The notes under the pieces: generated by a model
Database searches by the model: none
Told to the model about the DNA's origin: nothing
What the model saw: the letters and a program-made list of their open reading frames with translations, nothing else
From: Desulfitobacterium_A sp034927245
GTDB taxonomy: Bacteria > Bacillota > Desulfitobacteriia > Desulfitobacteriales > Desulfitobacteriaceae
NCBI RefSeq assembly: GCF_034927245.1
Contig: NZ_JAYFQK010000025.1
Span: forward strand, 1-64,000
Length of the DNA stretch: 64,000 bases
Reading direction: 5' to 3'
Program-made: the position numbers and the translations under genes
Shown: piece by piece, positions 15,148-24,090 of the stretch
How positions within the stretch are numbered: the stretch's first letter is position 1
Layout of the letters: each line of letters opens with the position of its first letter

Positions 15148-17238
15148 GTGTTAAAATTAAAACCGAATTTTCAAAAGAAAGTGGCTGTGGCCTTAGCGAC
15201 TTCGCTTGCCGCTTTTACTCTTTTTTTCTCAAATCCCGTCGTCCCCAATGTCCAAGCCGAATCCGTCACTTCACAAACGGCACGCATTGCCGGCGGTACG
15301 CGCTTTGAAACAGCGCTCGAAATTTCCAAAACAGGTTGGGCTCAAGCGCCGGCTGTTGTTCTCGCCCGCGGTGATGATTATCCGGATGCCTTGGCCGGTG
15401 CCATCCTTGCCCATAGTTCACAAGTTCAAGGTCCGCTTCTCTTAACCGATTCCGCTTCTCTTTCGGCGGGTGTTCTTGATGAGATCAAACGCCTCGGAGC
15501 AGGAAAGGTCTATATCCTCGGAGGAACAGGTGCAGTTTCTTCCGGAGTAGAAGCATCTCTTAAAGCCCAAAATCTTACGGTGGAGCGCTTAAGCGGCGAT
15601 GATCGCTATCAAACGGCAGCCGCTATCGCCCAGAAAGCTGTACCCCAAGCTTCTCAAGCCTATCTCGCCTCGGGAAATTCCTTTGCCGATGCGTTAAGCA
15701 TTTCTTCTTATGCCGCCAATAAAGGCATCCCGCTCCTTTTAACCGAACAAAAAACGGTACCGGAAGTGACCCTTAACACCTTAAAGGCTCTGGGTGTCAC
15801 AAATGTGGCTCTCATTGGCGGCGAAGGGGTCATTGAGCCTTCCGTAGAAAACGCTTTAAAGGCTCAGGGAATCAGCGTAACCCGCATGTCCGGATTAGAC
15901 CGCTATGCAACAAACCTTGATGTCCTGAATACCCTGAATTATGACCGTTCCAATATCTATGTGGCCACAGGGGAAGATTTCCCCGATGCTTTGGCCGGCG
16001 CAGTTCTGGCAGCCAAACAAGGCAATCCGATTGTCCTTGTCCCGAAAAGCGCGAAAGATCTCAGTTCCGGAACAACCGGTTATCTCGGGGTTCGTCGTAC
16101 TGACGGATCATCCTTTACGCTTTTAGGAGGAGTAGGTGTGATTCCTTATGGTATCGAAAACCTTATCCGCACGGGCTCACAGCAATCCCGAATTTCTTTG
16201 CAGTACCTTCAAGCCTATGGCACCGGTACTGATCCCGCCAAAAATCTTTACGATAATTATGTGGCAGAAATCAACAGCATCCCCGGAAATGCCACTGATA
16301 CCGTTGACTGGCTCGCTCCGAACTGGTATCGCATGAATCTCATTCCCGACGGACAAACCACTGCCGACGGATCATTCAGCGGCCCCTGGGCAAAGGCCAA
16401 TGAATTTTATGCTTCCCTTACCGTCAACGCGGCTCATGCCCGAGGGCTAAAGGTCTTACCCAGCATTACAGCCGACTTCAATAATAAAGGCCAAGCCACT
16501 TTAGATTATATCCTGGCGAATCCCTCAGCTCGTCAAAACCTCATTCAAAACATTAACGCGATGCTTCAAACCACCGGTGCCGATGGCGTCATCATTGACT
16601 TCGAATTTATCAGCGATGATTCCGGAGCAAACCTCACGCAGTTCATGAAGGAACTCTATGCTTCCCTTCATCCCCAAAATAAACTCGTCGTCCAAGCGGT
16701 TAACGCACGTACCTCGGCCACCGACTGGAACCAAGAATACGATTACAAAGCACTTTCAGAAACCGTCGATTATCTGAATATCATGACCTATGACTACAGC
16801 ATGGCTGCCCCAGGTCCGATCGCTCCGCTCAGTTGGGTGAAAAAGGTCTTAAACTTTACCCAGAGCCAAGGTGTGAATATGAACAAGGTCCTGCTCGGCA
16901 TGCCTTACTATGGCCGTGATTGGAGTTCGAGCGATAATTCTACGTATAATCGAACATCAGTCAGTCTCGGTGCCGCCCGCAACCTAATGTCCAAATACGG
17001 CGCAACTCCCAGCCGCGAAACATCAGCCGATGACCCGATCGGAATCCCCACTTTTTCCTATACCGATGAAAACAAAATCCCGCACAAGGTTTATTATGAC
17101 GATATCGCGAGCTTGAATGCGAAGCTCGAATTGGTCAATAATTATAACCTTGGCGGAGCAGCCGCCTGGTCCCTCTTCTGGGTCAATAATGACACGGCAA
17201 AAGAAATCTTCCCGCTCTGGCAGCAACATGTAAGGTAA
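15148..17238 (+). CDS. CWB2-anchored family 18 glycoside hydrolase
   Basis: 696 residues from a GTG at 15148, preceded by AAGGAG with a long 14-base spacer. A signal peptide (cut near VQAES) is followed by three CWB2 repeats (about 45-340) and a GH18 barrel (about 350-696). The catalytic DGxxxDxE motif is complete (Asp479, Asp484, Glu486 in DGVIIDFE). Related GH18 enzymes cleave GlcNAc-containing glycans in peptidoglycan or spore cortex. It is transcribed divergently from the protease across a 181-bp intergenic region that must hold both promoters. A strong terminator follows. Confidence 0.9.
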   Translation: MLKLKPNFQKKVAVALATSLAAFTLFFSNPVVPNVQAESVTSQTARIAGGTRFETALEISKTGWAQAPAVVLARGDDYPDALAGAILAHSSQVQGPLLLTDSASLSAGVLDEIKRLGAGKVYILGGTGAVSSGVEASLKAQNLTVERLSGDDRYQTAAAIAQKAVPQASQAYLASGNSFADALSISSYAANKGIPLLLTEQKTVPEVTLNTLKALGVTNVALIGGEGVIEPSVENALKAQGISVTRMSGLDRYATNLDVLNTLNYDRSNIYVATGEDFPDALAGAVLAAKQGNPIVLVPKSAKDLSSGTTGYLGVRRTDGSSFTLLGGVGVIPYGIENLIRTGSQQSRISLQYLQAYGTGTDPAKNLYDNYVAEINSIPGNATDTVDWLAPNWYRMNLIPDGQTTADGSFSGPWAKANEFYASLTVNAAHARGLKVLPSITADFNNKGQATLDYILANPSARQNLIQNINAMLQTTGADGVIIDFEFISDDSGANLTQFMKELYASLHPQNKLVVQAVNARTSATDWNQEYDYKALSETVDYLNIMTYDYSMAAPGPIAPLSWVKKVLNFTQSQGVNMNKVLLGMPYYGRDWSSSDNSTYNRTSVSLGAARNLMSKYGATPSRETSADDPIGIPTFSYTDENKIPHKVYYDDIASLNAKLELVNNYNLGGAAAWSLFWVNNDTAKEIFPLWQQHVR

Positions 17239-17283
17239 AACAGGGTAAAACAATATTTAAGATAATTTAGGTTAAGATAAAAG

Positions 17284-17326
17284 ACGAAGGCCGTTCATAA
17301 TGAACAACCTTCGTTTTTTTATGCTT
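17284..17326 (+). terminator. Strong Rho-independent terminator after the GH18 gene
   Basis: ACGAAGG and CCTTCGT enclose an inner GTTCAT/ATGAAC stem and are followed by seven T residues. Confidence 0.85.
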
Positions 17327-17360
17327 AAAATGACCCAATAGCATGCTAAAATAACCCATT

Positions 17361-17545
17361 AGCGTAGCTTCTCGCATAGAAGTGAACGATTCGCGAAGGG
17401 GCGTTTAAGCACACGACGCTTCCATGGGGTTGCGGAGCCAGTGGTTCACATCAGGTATTGCCCAGAGGTTTGGCGTAGCTCCCATGGAAGCAAGTGTGCT
17501 AGCCCCGAAGCGCCTGAGCGAACAGCTATGCGAGAAGCTACACGA
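17361..17545. repeat. 185-bp imperfect foldback element
   Basis: Nested inverted repeats: GTAGCTTCTCGCATAG (17364-17379) with 17526-17541, AGCACAC (17408-17414) with 17494-17500, and GCTTCCATGGG (17418-17428) with 17481-17491. It lies between the convergent ends of the GH18 gene and dltD2. Its left end AGCGTAG..GTGAAC (27 bp) recurs with 24 of 27 matches at 53812-53838. It carries no reading frame and looks like a MITE-like or REP-like element. Confidence 0.75.
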
Positions 17546-17566
17546 CCCAATAAACAGCTTTCTTAT

Positions 17567-18796
17567 TTACGAAGAAAAGTAATACTGATAAAGCGCCTTA
17601 TCGATATCGACCCAGCCTTCCCACGACGGATGCCAAGGATCCCGAAGATAATAATCATCATACTCATGAGATGAGAAATCAGCTAGGGCAAAGCCTTCCG
17701 CCTGTATCATCTGAGCGAGCTTCTGATAACAGGCTTGGCGTTTCTCGGCACGAATCCCGGTGAAGTCCACCCACCGGCCATTCATTGGCAGAATCACGAA
17801 CAAGGGCTGGGCACCCTCTTCCTTTAAAACCTCCATCAAAAGCTGTAAGTCCCCATACTCCTGTGAAGAAGTATATTGCGTATCTTTATCGGCTTCCTTG
17901 CGCTTCTGAAGGTTCGGGAGGATATTGGTTGTGAAATAATCGTTATCCATTTCAAATGGGTTATTGTTCGATTTTAATTTCGCCAGTTCGATAGCTTTGA
18001 GCCTCATTTGATCCCACTGGGGTTCTGTGGCTGAAGTCGAAGGGACATTTGCATAACTTGCAATCGTATCCGCGGGAAGCAGACTAATCCGATAAATGGT
18101 ATGCCGTAAATCCTGCAGAACAACAGCTGCATATTCCATTTGGGCAGGAACAGCATAAAAAAGCCGCGTGATCCGTGAATTCCAATCGGATTGTCCCTGT
18201 AAAACGAGCATTTTCTTTAAATAAGGGTAATCCTGATATGCCTTGGTGAACTGGAGGAGGCGCCCGGCGATGTTATTTTTGAGGCTTGGTGAAAGCGTCC
18301 GATCTTTTAAAATCGTATAAACATGAAGTGCGGAAAAATTCCCGGCAAAGGTGTCCTCATTGATGCCGCTTACTCCATACCATTGAGGAGTGACGAAAAT
18401 GGCGAACTTCTTGCCGCTTATATCATTACCCAAGGCCGCTATATTTAACATCTGAATGATCGTCTGAGTCCCTCCCTTGCCTACGAGTAAAGGGGTAACT
18501 CCCGTTTCCGGCGTTAAAACTTTAGACGGATGATAATCATAGATCATGGACATTTCCGATGATCCGTAGAGCGGCAAAATCCGTGGATCCTCGAGCGCCT
18601 TTTTTTGCAGCAATAAGCCTTGAAAGGTATAAGGATGCGGGTTAATCCCCATCGCCGCAACAGTTCCGGGCTTGGCGACGAAAGTATTGAAACAGAATTC
18701 ACTGATAGAAGGTAAGCTATAGATTGTTCCTAAAAAAAGAGCCACCGCTATCAAAAAAGCCAAAAAAGGAGTTTTGCAAAAAAGCTTAAAACGCAT
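17567..18796 (-). CDS. dltD: DltD-like protein, second copy
   Basis: 409 residues with one N-terminal membrane segment (FLAFLIAVALFLGTIY) and an SGNH-hydrolase-like extracellular domain. The nucleophile motif GSSE (~residue 77) and C-terminal DPWHPSWEGW (Asp-x-x-His) are present, so the triad looks intact. DltD takes part in moving D-alanine to teichoic acids outside the membrane. This copy is about as long as dltD at 24053-25264 but clearly diverged from it. It follows a second dltX directly and lacks its own dltA, B or C, so it presumably works with the operon 3 kb away or on a different polymer. Confidence 0.88.
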   Translation of the reverse strand: MRFKLFCKTPFLAFLIAVALFLGTIYSLPSISEFCFNTFVAKPGTVAAMGINPHPYTFQGLLLQKKALEDPRILPLYGSSEMSMIYDYHPSKVLTPETGVTPLLVGKGGTQTIIQMLNIAALGNDISGKKFAIFVTPQWYGVSGINEDTFAGNFSALHVYTILKDRTLSPSLKNNIAGRLLQFTKAYQDYPYLKKMLVLQGQSDWNSRITRLFYAVPAQMEYAAVVLQDLRHTIYRISLLPADTIASYANVPSTSATEPQWDQMRLKAIELAKLKSNNNPFEMDNDYFTTNILPNLQKRKEADKDTQYTSSQEYGDLQLLMEVLKEEGAQPLFVILPMNGRWVDFTGIRAEKRQACYQKLAQMIQAEGFALADFSSHEYDDYYLRDPWHPSWEGWVDIDKALYQYYFSS

Positions 18797-18811
18797 TAGA
18801 ACAGCCTCCGC

Positions 18812-18949
18812 CTAAAAAGCATTATAGATATACGGTGCAGGCGTATGTTCTTTCTGAATAAAATAGAGAAAGAATAAGGCCATCAAAATAAAGTAGTAGT
18901 AAAATATACGTACCCACCAAACCAAGGTTGGATTCCATTGCTTTCTCAA
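18812..18949 (-). CDS. dltX: DltX-like peptide, second copy
   Basis: A 45-residue protein from a TTG start at 18949 with GGAGAGGA upstream. It has the DltX plan: NPTLVWWVR, a single membrane helix (IFYYYFILMALFFLYF) and the C-terminal signature PYIYNAF (compare FIYNNF in the copy at 23923 and FIYNEF in Bacillus). It lies 15 bp upstream of dltD2 and is surely cotranscribed with it. The C-terminal motif of DltX is known to act in D-alanyl transfer with DltB and DltD. Confidence 0.8.
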   Translation of the reverse strand: MRKQWNPTLVWWVRIFYYYFILMALFFLYFIQKEHTPAPYIYNAF

Positions 18950-19094
18950 CTTCGACCATCCTCTCCACCCCAAATTTACGACCTGCGGAAAATCACGATA
19001 CCTAATTCATTCTTCCCGGATTGCATCATCTAAAATGTTCGCTATTATCTGCGATTTTCCTGTCTTTTTCGTCATTAGTCTATTGTTTTCTTTT

Positions 19095-20408
19095 TCAGCG
19101 GCGTTTATTATTAAGCCCTTGTAATCCTTTCCCGATGACTCCCCGGATCAGCTCAATATCCCCTTTTTTCAAGAGAAGTACGTCTTGCCAACGACTTTGC
19201 GTAAAGCGAGTGTAGAAAAAGAGGGTCATGAGTGTGAAGCAAGTGTAGGAAATACTCGTCGCAATCGAGGCTCCGTTAATCCCCAACATCGGAATCAGAA
19301 GGAGATCCAGGGTAATCGTGACGACACTGGAAACGATCGCCGAATATGTATTTTTGATCAGCTGCCCCGCCCCGGCTAAGTAATTTGCCAGAATATTGGA
19401 CACCGAGAAGATCGCCACCCCCGGAAGGAGCCATAGGAGGGCTGAAACCGCCGCTAAAAAATCCGCTCCAAACATCAGGTAAATGAGGGGTTTGCTCACG
19501 AGAGCAAGGCACAGGGAAATGGTCGTAATGATGGTCAGACTGATCCGCGTAACCCGGTTCGTAAATTCGTGCATCTCCCGGCTTTCCCCCGAGGCTGCCG
19601 CCCGGGGAAGAATAACCGTCGCTATGCTTCCGGAAAGTCCCCAGAGGGTTTCCGCCAGGGTGACCGCTACTCCATATACGCCGACGGCAGTCAGGGGCAG
19701 ATAGTAATTGACGATAAAGATATCCAAACGATAATTCAGCTTCTGTATGGTATTGCCGATAATCGACTGTACTCCATAACTCAGAAGATCTTTAATGACC
19801 CTAAAATCAACTTTGAACTTAGCCGCATAACGGCTTCTAATCCGATAGACCGCCCAAAAACCAATGCTCAGAGCCGCAATCAGCGTGGACAAAATAGCCG
19901 CCGTAGGATTGGGCTTTACCCACAGAAAAAACGCCAGCAGGAAAAGCCCCGTTAGGCGATCTAAGACATTGATGCGATTGTATTCCGCCATATCCTGCAA
20001 ACCAAGGACAATATTCAGCATTCCCTGTTTAAAATTCATCGCTGGGATGCTTAAGAGAACAAGGATAAATTGTGCCGAACTGATCCCTCTGAGGAACTGA
20101 AACTGGAAATGCTCGTTTAAAAAATAAAACGGAATCATCAGTAAAAGCGTCGGTATCGTCAAAAGAAGGTTATTCCCCAGAACTTCGGATATCTTTTCCC
20201 GCTCCCGCCCGACGATATAGACATTCGCCAAGGATAAGCCCCACCCAAAGATGAGGATCGCAAAGCTTAAAAAATTGTTGGCAACATCGACGACGCCCCG
20301 TCCGGAGGGTCCCAGCAAACGTGAAAGAACCACTGCGGATAACATAGAGATAAGAAAAATGAGTCCATTGCTGATTACCGTAATGGCTGTTGACTTAATA
20401 AATCGCAT
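19095..20408 (-). CDS. Polysaccharide flippase (Wzx/MATE-type)
   Basis: 437 residues and about 12 hydrophobic segments starting with STAITVISNGLIFLISMLSA. The N-terminal pattern RLLGPSGRGVVDVANN is typical of Wzx/RfbX exporters (PF01943/PF13440). It would flip an undecaprenyl-linked repeat unit to the outer face of the membrane. Its ATG overlaps the stop of the sugar transferase gene (TGATG), so the initiating enzyme and flippase are coupled. A second flippase is present at 33371-34804. Confidence 0.85.
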   Translation of the reverse strand: MRFIKSTAITVISNGLIFLISMLSAVVLSRLLGPSGRGVVDVANNFLSFAILIFGWGLSLANVYIVGREREKISEVLGNNLLLTIPTLLLMIPFYFLNEHFQFQFLRGISSAQFILVLLSIPAMNFKQGMLNIVLGLQDMAEYNRINVLDRLTGLFLLAFFLWVKPNPTAAILSTLIAALSIGFWAVYRIRSRYAAKFKVDFRVIKDLLSYGVQSIIGNTIQKLNYRLDIFIVNYYLPLTAVGVYGVAVTLAETLWGLSGSIATVILPRAAASGESREMHEFTNRVTRISLTIITTISLCLALVSKPLIYLMFGADFLAAVSALLWLLPGVAIFSVSNILANYLAGAGQLIKNTYSAIVSSVVTITLDLLLIPMLGINGASIATSISYTCFTLMTLFFYTRFTQSRWQDVLLLKKGDIELIRGVIGKGLQGLNNKRR

Positions 20409-21082
20409 CAGTAAGCTCCCTTGCCTGTCAAAACAACGAAAAAGGTCTTAACCAGAATCCTCAGATCCAGCCAAAAGCTCCAGCGTCGTACATATTCCAG
20501 ATCATAGGCCATCGTTTCCCCGACTGTCAATTCGCTGCGGCCGTTCACCTGTGCCAGTCCCGTCACTCCCGGCATTACTTCCAAGCGCTTCCGCTGCTCC
20601 GGGGTATAAAGCTTAACCAGTTCCGGTACTTCCGGTCGAGGGCCGACAAGGCTCATATTCCCCAGCAAAATGTTTAAAAGCTGTGGCAGCTCATCCAGAC
20701 TGAACTTCCGCAAAAAGCGGCCGCTTGGCGTAATCCGCGGGTCATCCTTGTCCTGAAAAACAAAGCTCTCCAAATCCTTAACTTCAGCTAATTTTGCCTT
20801 CATCAATTCATCGGCATTCGAAAACATCGTCCGAAACTTATATATGGTATATGGCTCACCATGCAGGCCCACCCGAATTTGTTTGAAAACGACAGGCCCC
20901 GGCGAATCGATCCGAATCCAGAGGGCGATTAAGAGCCATAACGGGGAGATTAACACCAGCAGGATAATCGCTGCCAGCAGATCCAAGCCCCGCTTCGCTG
21001 CCAGCTGCCACCGCGGATAGTCGATGGGTTTATTATGAAGAGATTCCTTAGCCACTTTTTCTGCCGCCGTGCTCCGGCTCAT
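20408..21082 (-). CDS. Undecaprenyl-phosphate sugar phosphotransferase (initiating)
   Basis: 224 residues, the size of a monotopic phosphoglycosyl transferase (PF02397). A single hydrophobic hairpin (LLAAIILLVLISPLWLLIAL) is followed by VFKQIRVGLHGEPYTIYKFR, the DELPQLLNIL motif, MSLVGPRPE and the C-terminal PGVTGLAQVNGRS. It loads the first sugar-1-phosphate on undecaprenyl phosphate. It is the only such enzyme in the window and probably serves the glycosyltransferases at 25-32 kb. Confidence 0.92.
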   Translation of the reverse strand: MSRSTAAEKVAKESLHNKPIDYPRWQLAAKRGLDLLAAIILLVLISPLWLLIALWIRIDSPGPVVFKQIRVGLHGEPYTIYKFRTMFSNADELMKAKLAEVKDLESFVFQDKDDPRITPSGRFLRKFSLDELPQLLNILLGNMSLVGPRPEVPELVKLYTPEQRKRLEVMPGVTGLAQVNGRSELTVGETMAYDLEYVRRWSFWLDLRILVKTFFVVLTGKGAY

Positions 21083-21139
21083 ATCAACACATCCCTGTTT
21101 TCTTTATACGTATCAGAATATATATAATGCCACATTGGT

Positions 21140-22321
21140 CTAGATAATTCGCCCTGAAAAGATAAGGAAACCGAAAAACACAAAATGGGCCGTAATTCCA
21201 ATCGCTAAAACATCCCAAGCTCGTCCCTCACCCCAGAAATGTTTCTTCTTGTTCTTACGTTCTAACCAGTCATAGCCGATCATCATGGCTGCATGATAAA
21301 GACCATAGGTAATATATTGAAGCTGGGTTCCATGCCAGATTCCCATAATCCCAAACAAAAGAAGATAACCGAGATAAGCGGAGGTATAACGATTCTTAAA
21401 GCGCTTTTTCTTCGCCGAATCGAGGACAAAACGCATGTAGATATAATCGCGGAACCAAAAGGACAAAGACATATGCCAACGATTCCAAAAATCTTTAATA
21501 TTCTTGGCGAGGAAAGGTTTATTAAAGTTAGGCGGAACCTTAATTCCTAATAGATAACCTGTACCGATCGCAAAAGCGCTATACCCCGCAAAGTCAAAGA
21601 ACAAGTAAAAGCTATAGGCATACATATACTTAAATGTCGCCATGAACCCCGACTCTCCGCCCAAGGGCACTAAGGCGTACTTATTGATGAGATAGGCAAA
21701 GATGAATTTATAGAGCAAACCTCTGAAAATCAGATGAATGCCTTCACTGAGGAAACGGGAATATTCCTCCCCTGAAGCCGGATTCTCTAAGTCCCCAAGG
21801 AACCGGCGATATCGGTCGATAGGGCCGGAGGCTAATGTCGGGAAGAAGAGAACATAAAGAAAAAAGTCCAAAGTATTGATCCGCTTAATAAGTCCGTCCC
21901 GAATCTCTATGACCGTCCCTGTCGTCCGGAAGGTTAGATAGGAAATTCCTAAAAATCCAAGCGGAGTCAGCCATAATCCTGTTGCCTGAAAAATAGGGCT
22001 TAGTTTGACTAAAGCGAGTGGAAAGATACTGGCGAGAACGGTCAGGATATAAACGCGCTGAAGTATTTTCGCATCTTTGCCCTTGCCACTTTGCTTAAAA
22101 GCCAAGAAGGCCCGAATCAGGATATATTCCCCAAGGAAAAAACATCCCACTTGAACGAGGACAGAGATCGGTCTGTAAATAACCCAGAGCATAAACAGCG
22201 TTGTCAGAAGAAGCCAGCCTGCCCGGATTCGTCCGGAAACCCCGAGAAATCCAAACACGATTGCAGGGATTAAGGTCAAGGCCAAGAGAAAGAAGAAGGT
22301 AAAATTCCCGTAAGGAGTCAT
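21140..22321 (-). CDS. dltB: DltB, MBOAT-family D-alanyl transfer protein
   Basis: 393 residues, multi-spanning MBOAT protein. Conserved pieces include FNKPFLAKNIKDFWNRWHMS with the WHMSL block, FRDYIYMRFV and the later active-site His in GIWHGTQLQYITYG. DltB moves D-alanine from DltC across the membrane toward teichoic acid. The start overlaps the end of dltA by 4 bp, consistent with a dltC-D-X-A-B operon. Confidence 0.93.
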   Translation of the reverse strand: MTPYGNFTFFFLLALTLIPAIVFGFLGVSGRIRAGWLLLTTLFMLWVIYRPISVLVQVGCFFLGEYILIRAFLAFKQSGKGKDAKILQRVYILTVLASIFPLALVKLSPIFQATGLWLTPLGFLGISYLTFRTTGTVIEIRDGLIKRINTLDFFLYVLFFPTLASGPIDRYRRFLGDLENPASGEEYSRFLSEGIHLIFRGLLYKFIFAYLINKYALVPLGGESGFMATFKYMYAYSFYLFFDFAGYSAFAIGTGYLLGIKVPPNFNKPFLAKNIKDFWNRWHMSLSFWFRDYIYMRFVLDSAKKKRFKNRYTSAYLGYLLLFGIMGIWHGTQLQYITYGLYHAAMMIGYDWLERKNKKKHFWGEGRAWDVLAIGITAHFVFFGFLIFSGRII

Positions 22322-23904
22322 CGAATCCCTCCCTGCAGAGCTCGCCGATCCACTTTACCATTCGGGGTCATCGGCATTACCGACACAAAAGTAAACCGTC
22401 GCGGGATCATATAATCCGGAAGGTTTTGACGAAGGGCTTCTTTTATCGTCTGCATTGACTTAAATTCATCGACCACGGTTTCAGTCGGCAAAACAAAGGC
22501 CTGAAGGTGATCGACTTTACCCTTTTTCTCAACCGGAAGAACTACGGCATTTTCGACTCCCGGAACTTTTCGGAGATTCTCCTCGATATCTCCCAGTTCA
22601 ATACGATAACCGTGAAGTTTTACCTGGAAATCCAGTCGTCCGAAGAAAAAGAGATAGTCTCCCTTAAATACCCCGGCATCCCCGGTTCGGTAAGCACGCC
22701 AAAGCTTGCCCGCTTTATCCTTCCATGAGAAGAAGGCTTTTTGGGTTTGCTTCGGATTATTCTGATAGCCGATACTCACATTCGGCCCGGCGATAACAAT
22801 CTCTCCCCGTTCACCCGGAGCTAATCTTTGAGGTGCAGCCGTTAAAATACCCTGGGGAGCTTGCTCAATCGCTTGCGTAAGAATATCCGAATCACAGATA
22901 AGAACCTGGGCATCCGATTTGGCCTTACCTACCGGCAACGGATTATACTCCGCTAAAATCTCCGGAGTAATGGTCATTGTCGTTACCGCCACAGTAGCTT
23001 CCGTCGGTCCGTAGAGATTCTCCACCTTTGATTCCGGAAATCGCTCAAGAAGTTTCGTCGCTGTATCGTGAAGCAAAACCTCCCCACAAAAGAGAAAGTG
23101 CTTAAGCTTAGGCAATAGTGCTGCGTTAAAGCTTTTATCCATGAGACAAATCTCGGCAAACGAAGGAGTTGAAACCCAAAATGTTGTTCCCGAACGTGCA
23201 AATGACGCAAAGGCTTCTCTTAAATTAGCAATTTGTGCTTTATCGATGCTCCACAAGGTACCCCCTGTACTTAACGACATGTATAAATCCATGACCGATA
23301 AATCGAAGGAAAACGGAGCTTGATTCAGAAAAACTTCTTGCTTGAGAATGGGTTTATAGGAGGTCTTGACCCACTTTAGATAGCTCTCCAGGGCACCAAG
23401 TGTAATTTGAACTCCCTTCGGGGTTCCCGTACTTCCGGAGGTATAGATAATATAGTAGACTTCCTCTTCCTTCACCTGACAATCCAGTGGAGGAATTGGG
23501 TTTTGCTCATCAGCGTCTAAATCCTGCCTTGAAATCTTTTTAATCCGGAGTCCCTGTTCCCTTATTTCCTCCGGAACATCCTGTACGGAAAGAATAAGCT
23601 TCGTTCCCGATGCAGCAATGATTTGACGGACTCTTTCAAGGGGCACAGAGGTGTCCACCGGTACATAAGGATGTCCCGCTTTGATACAGGCTATGAAGGA
23701 AATCAGCATTTCACTTTCTTTATGTCCATAGACAACGATGGGGGAATCCGCTTCCCTTTCTTGCTCTAGGTTTGTGAGTATCCAAACCGCCAGAGTATCC
23801 GAATATCTTTTTAACTGCGCATAAGTTAAGGCCTGCTCCCGATATTGATGGGCTATACGCTCTGGGCATTCAACCGCCCACTGATCAATAATTTCTCTTA
23901 ACAT
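22318..23904 (-). CDS. dltA: D-alanine--D-alanyl carrier protein ligase DltA
   Basis: About 528 residues from the ATG at 23904 (the frame opens at 23916). It is an adenylation enzyme with the P-loop IIYTSGSTGTPKGVQ, the A5-type block NLYGPTEATVAVTT, YRTGDAGVFKGDYLFFFGR and the C-terminal Lys in TPNGKVDR. It activates D-Ala with ATP and loads it on the DltC phosphopantetheine arm. It follows dltX closely and overlaps dltB. Confidence 0.95.
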   Translation of the reverse strand: MLREIIDQWAVECPERIAHQYREQALTYAQLKRYSDTLAVWILTNLEQEREADSPIVVYGHKESEMLISFIACIKAGHPYVPVDTSVPLERVRQIIAASGTKLILSVQDVPEEIREQGLRIKKISRQDLDADEQNPIPPLDCQVKEEEVYYIIYTSGSTGTPKGVQITLGALESYLKWVKTSYKPILKQEVFLNQAPFSFDLSVMDLYMSLSTGGTLWSIDKAQIANLREAFASFARSGTTFWVSTPSFAEICLMDKSFNAALLPKLKHFLFCGEVLLHDTATKLLERFPESKVENLYGPTEATVAVTTMTITPEILAEYNPLPVGKAKSDAQVLICDSDILTQAIEQAPQGILTAAPQRLAPGERGEIVIAGPNVSIGYQNNPKQTQKAFFSWKDKAGKLWRAYRTGDAGVFKGDYLFFFGRLDFQVKLHGYRIELGDIEENLRKVPGVENAVVLPVEKKGKVDHLQAFVLPTETVVDEFKSMQTIKEALRQNLPDYMIPRRFTFVSVMPMTPNGKVDRRALQGGIR

Positions 23905-23922
23905 AATTGTCACCACTTATTT

Positions 23923-24090
23923 TTAAAAGTTATTATAGATGAAGGGTGCCGGATTGTGCTGGTTGAGCACTAAATAAATAAAGAATAAGGTTATTAAAAC
24001 AAGGTAGTAGTAAAAAGCACGTCCTACCCAACGTACGGTAGGATTCCACTCCTTAGTCCCCTTGGTGATAAAACTTATCCAATGCCTCAT
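23923..24090 (-). CDS. dltX: DltX peptide
   Basis: 55 residues if started at the ATG at 24090, which overlaps the end of dltD by 38 bp; no ATG lies nearer to the conserved NPTVRW block. One membrane helix (YYYLVLITLFFIYLVL) and the C-terminal FIYNNF identify the DltX family. DltX is needed for D-alanine incorporation and sits between DltB and DltD in known systems. Here it lies between dltD and dltA. Confidence 0.85.
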   Translation of the reverse strand: MRHWISFITKGTKEWNPTVRWVGRAFYYYLVLITLFFIYLVLNQHNPAPFIYNNF

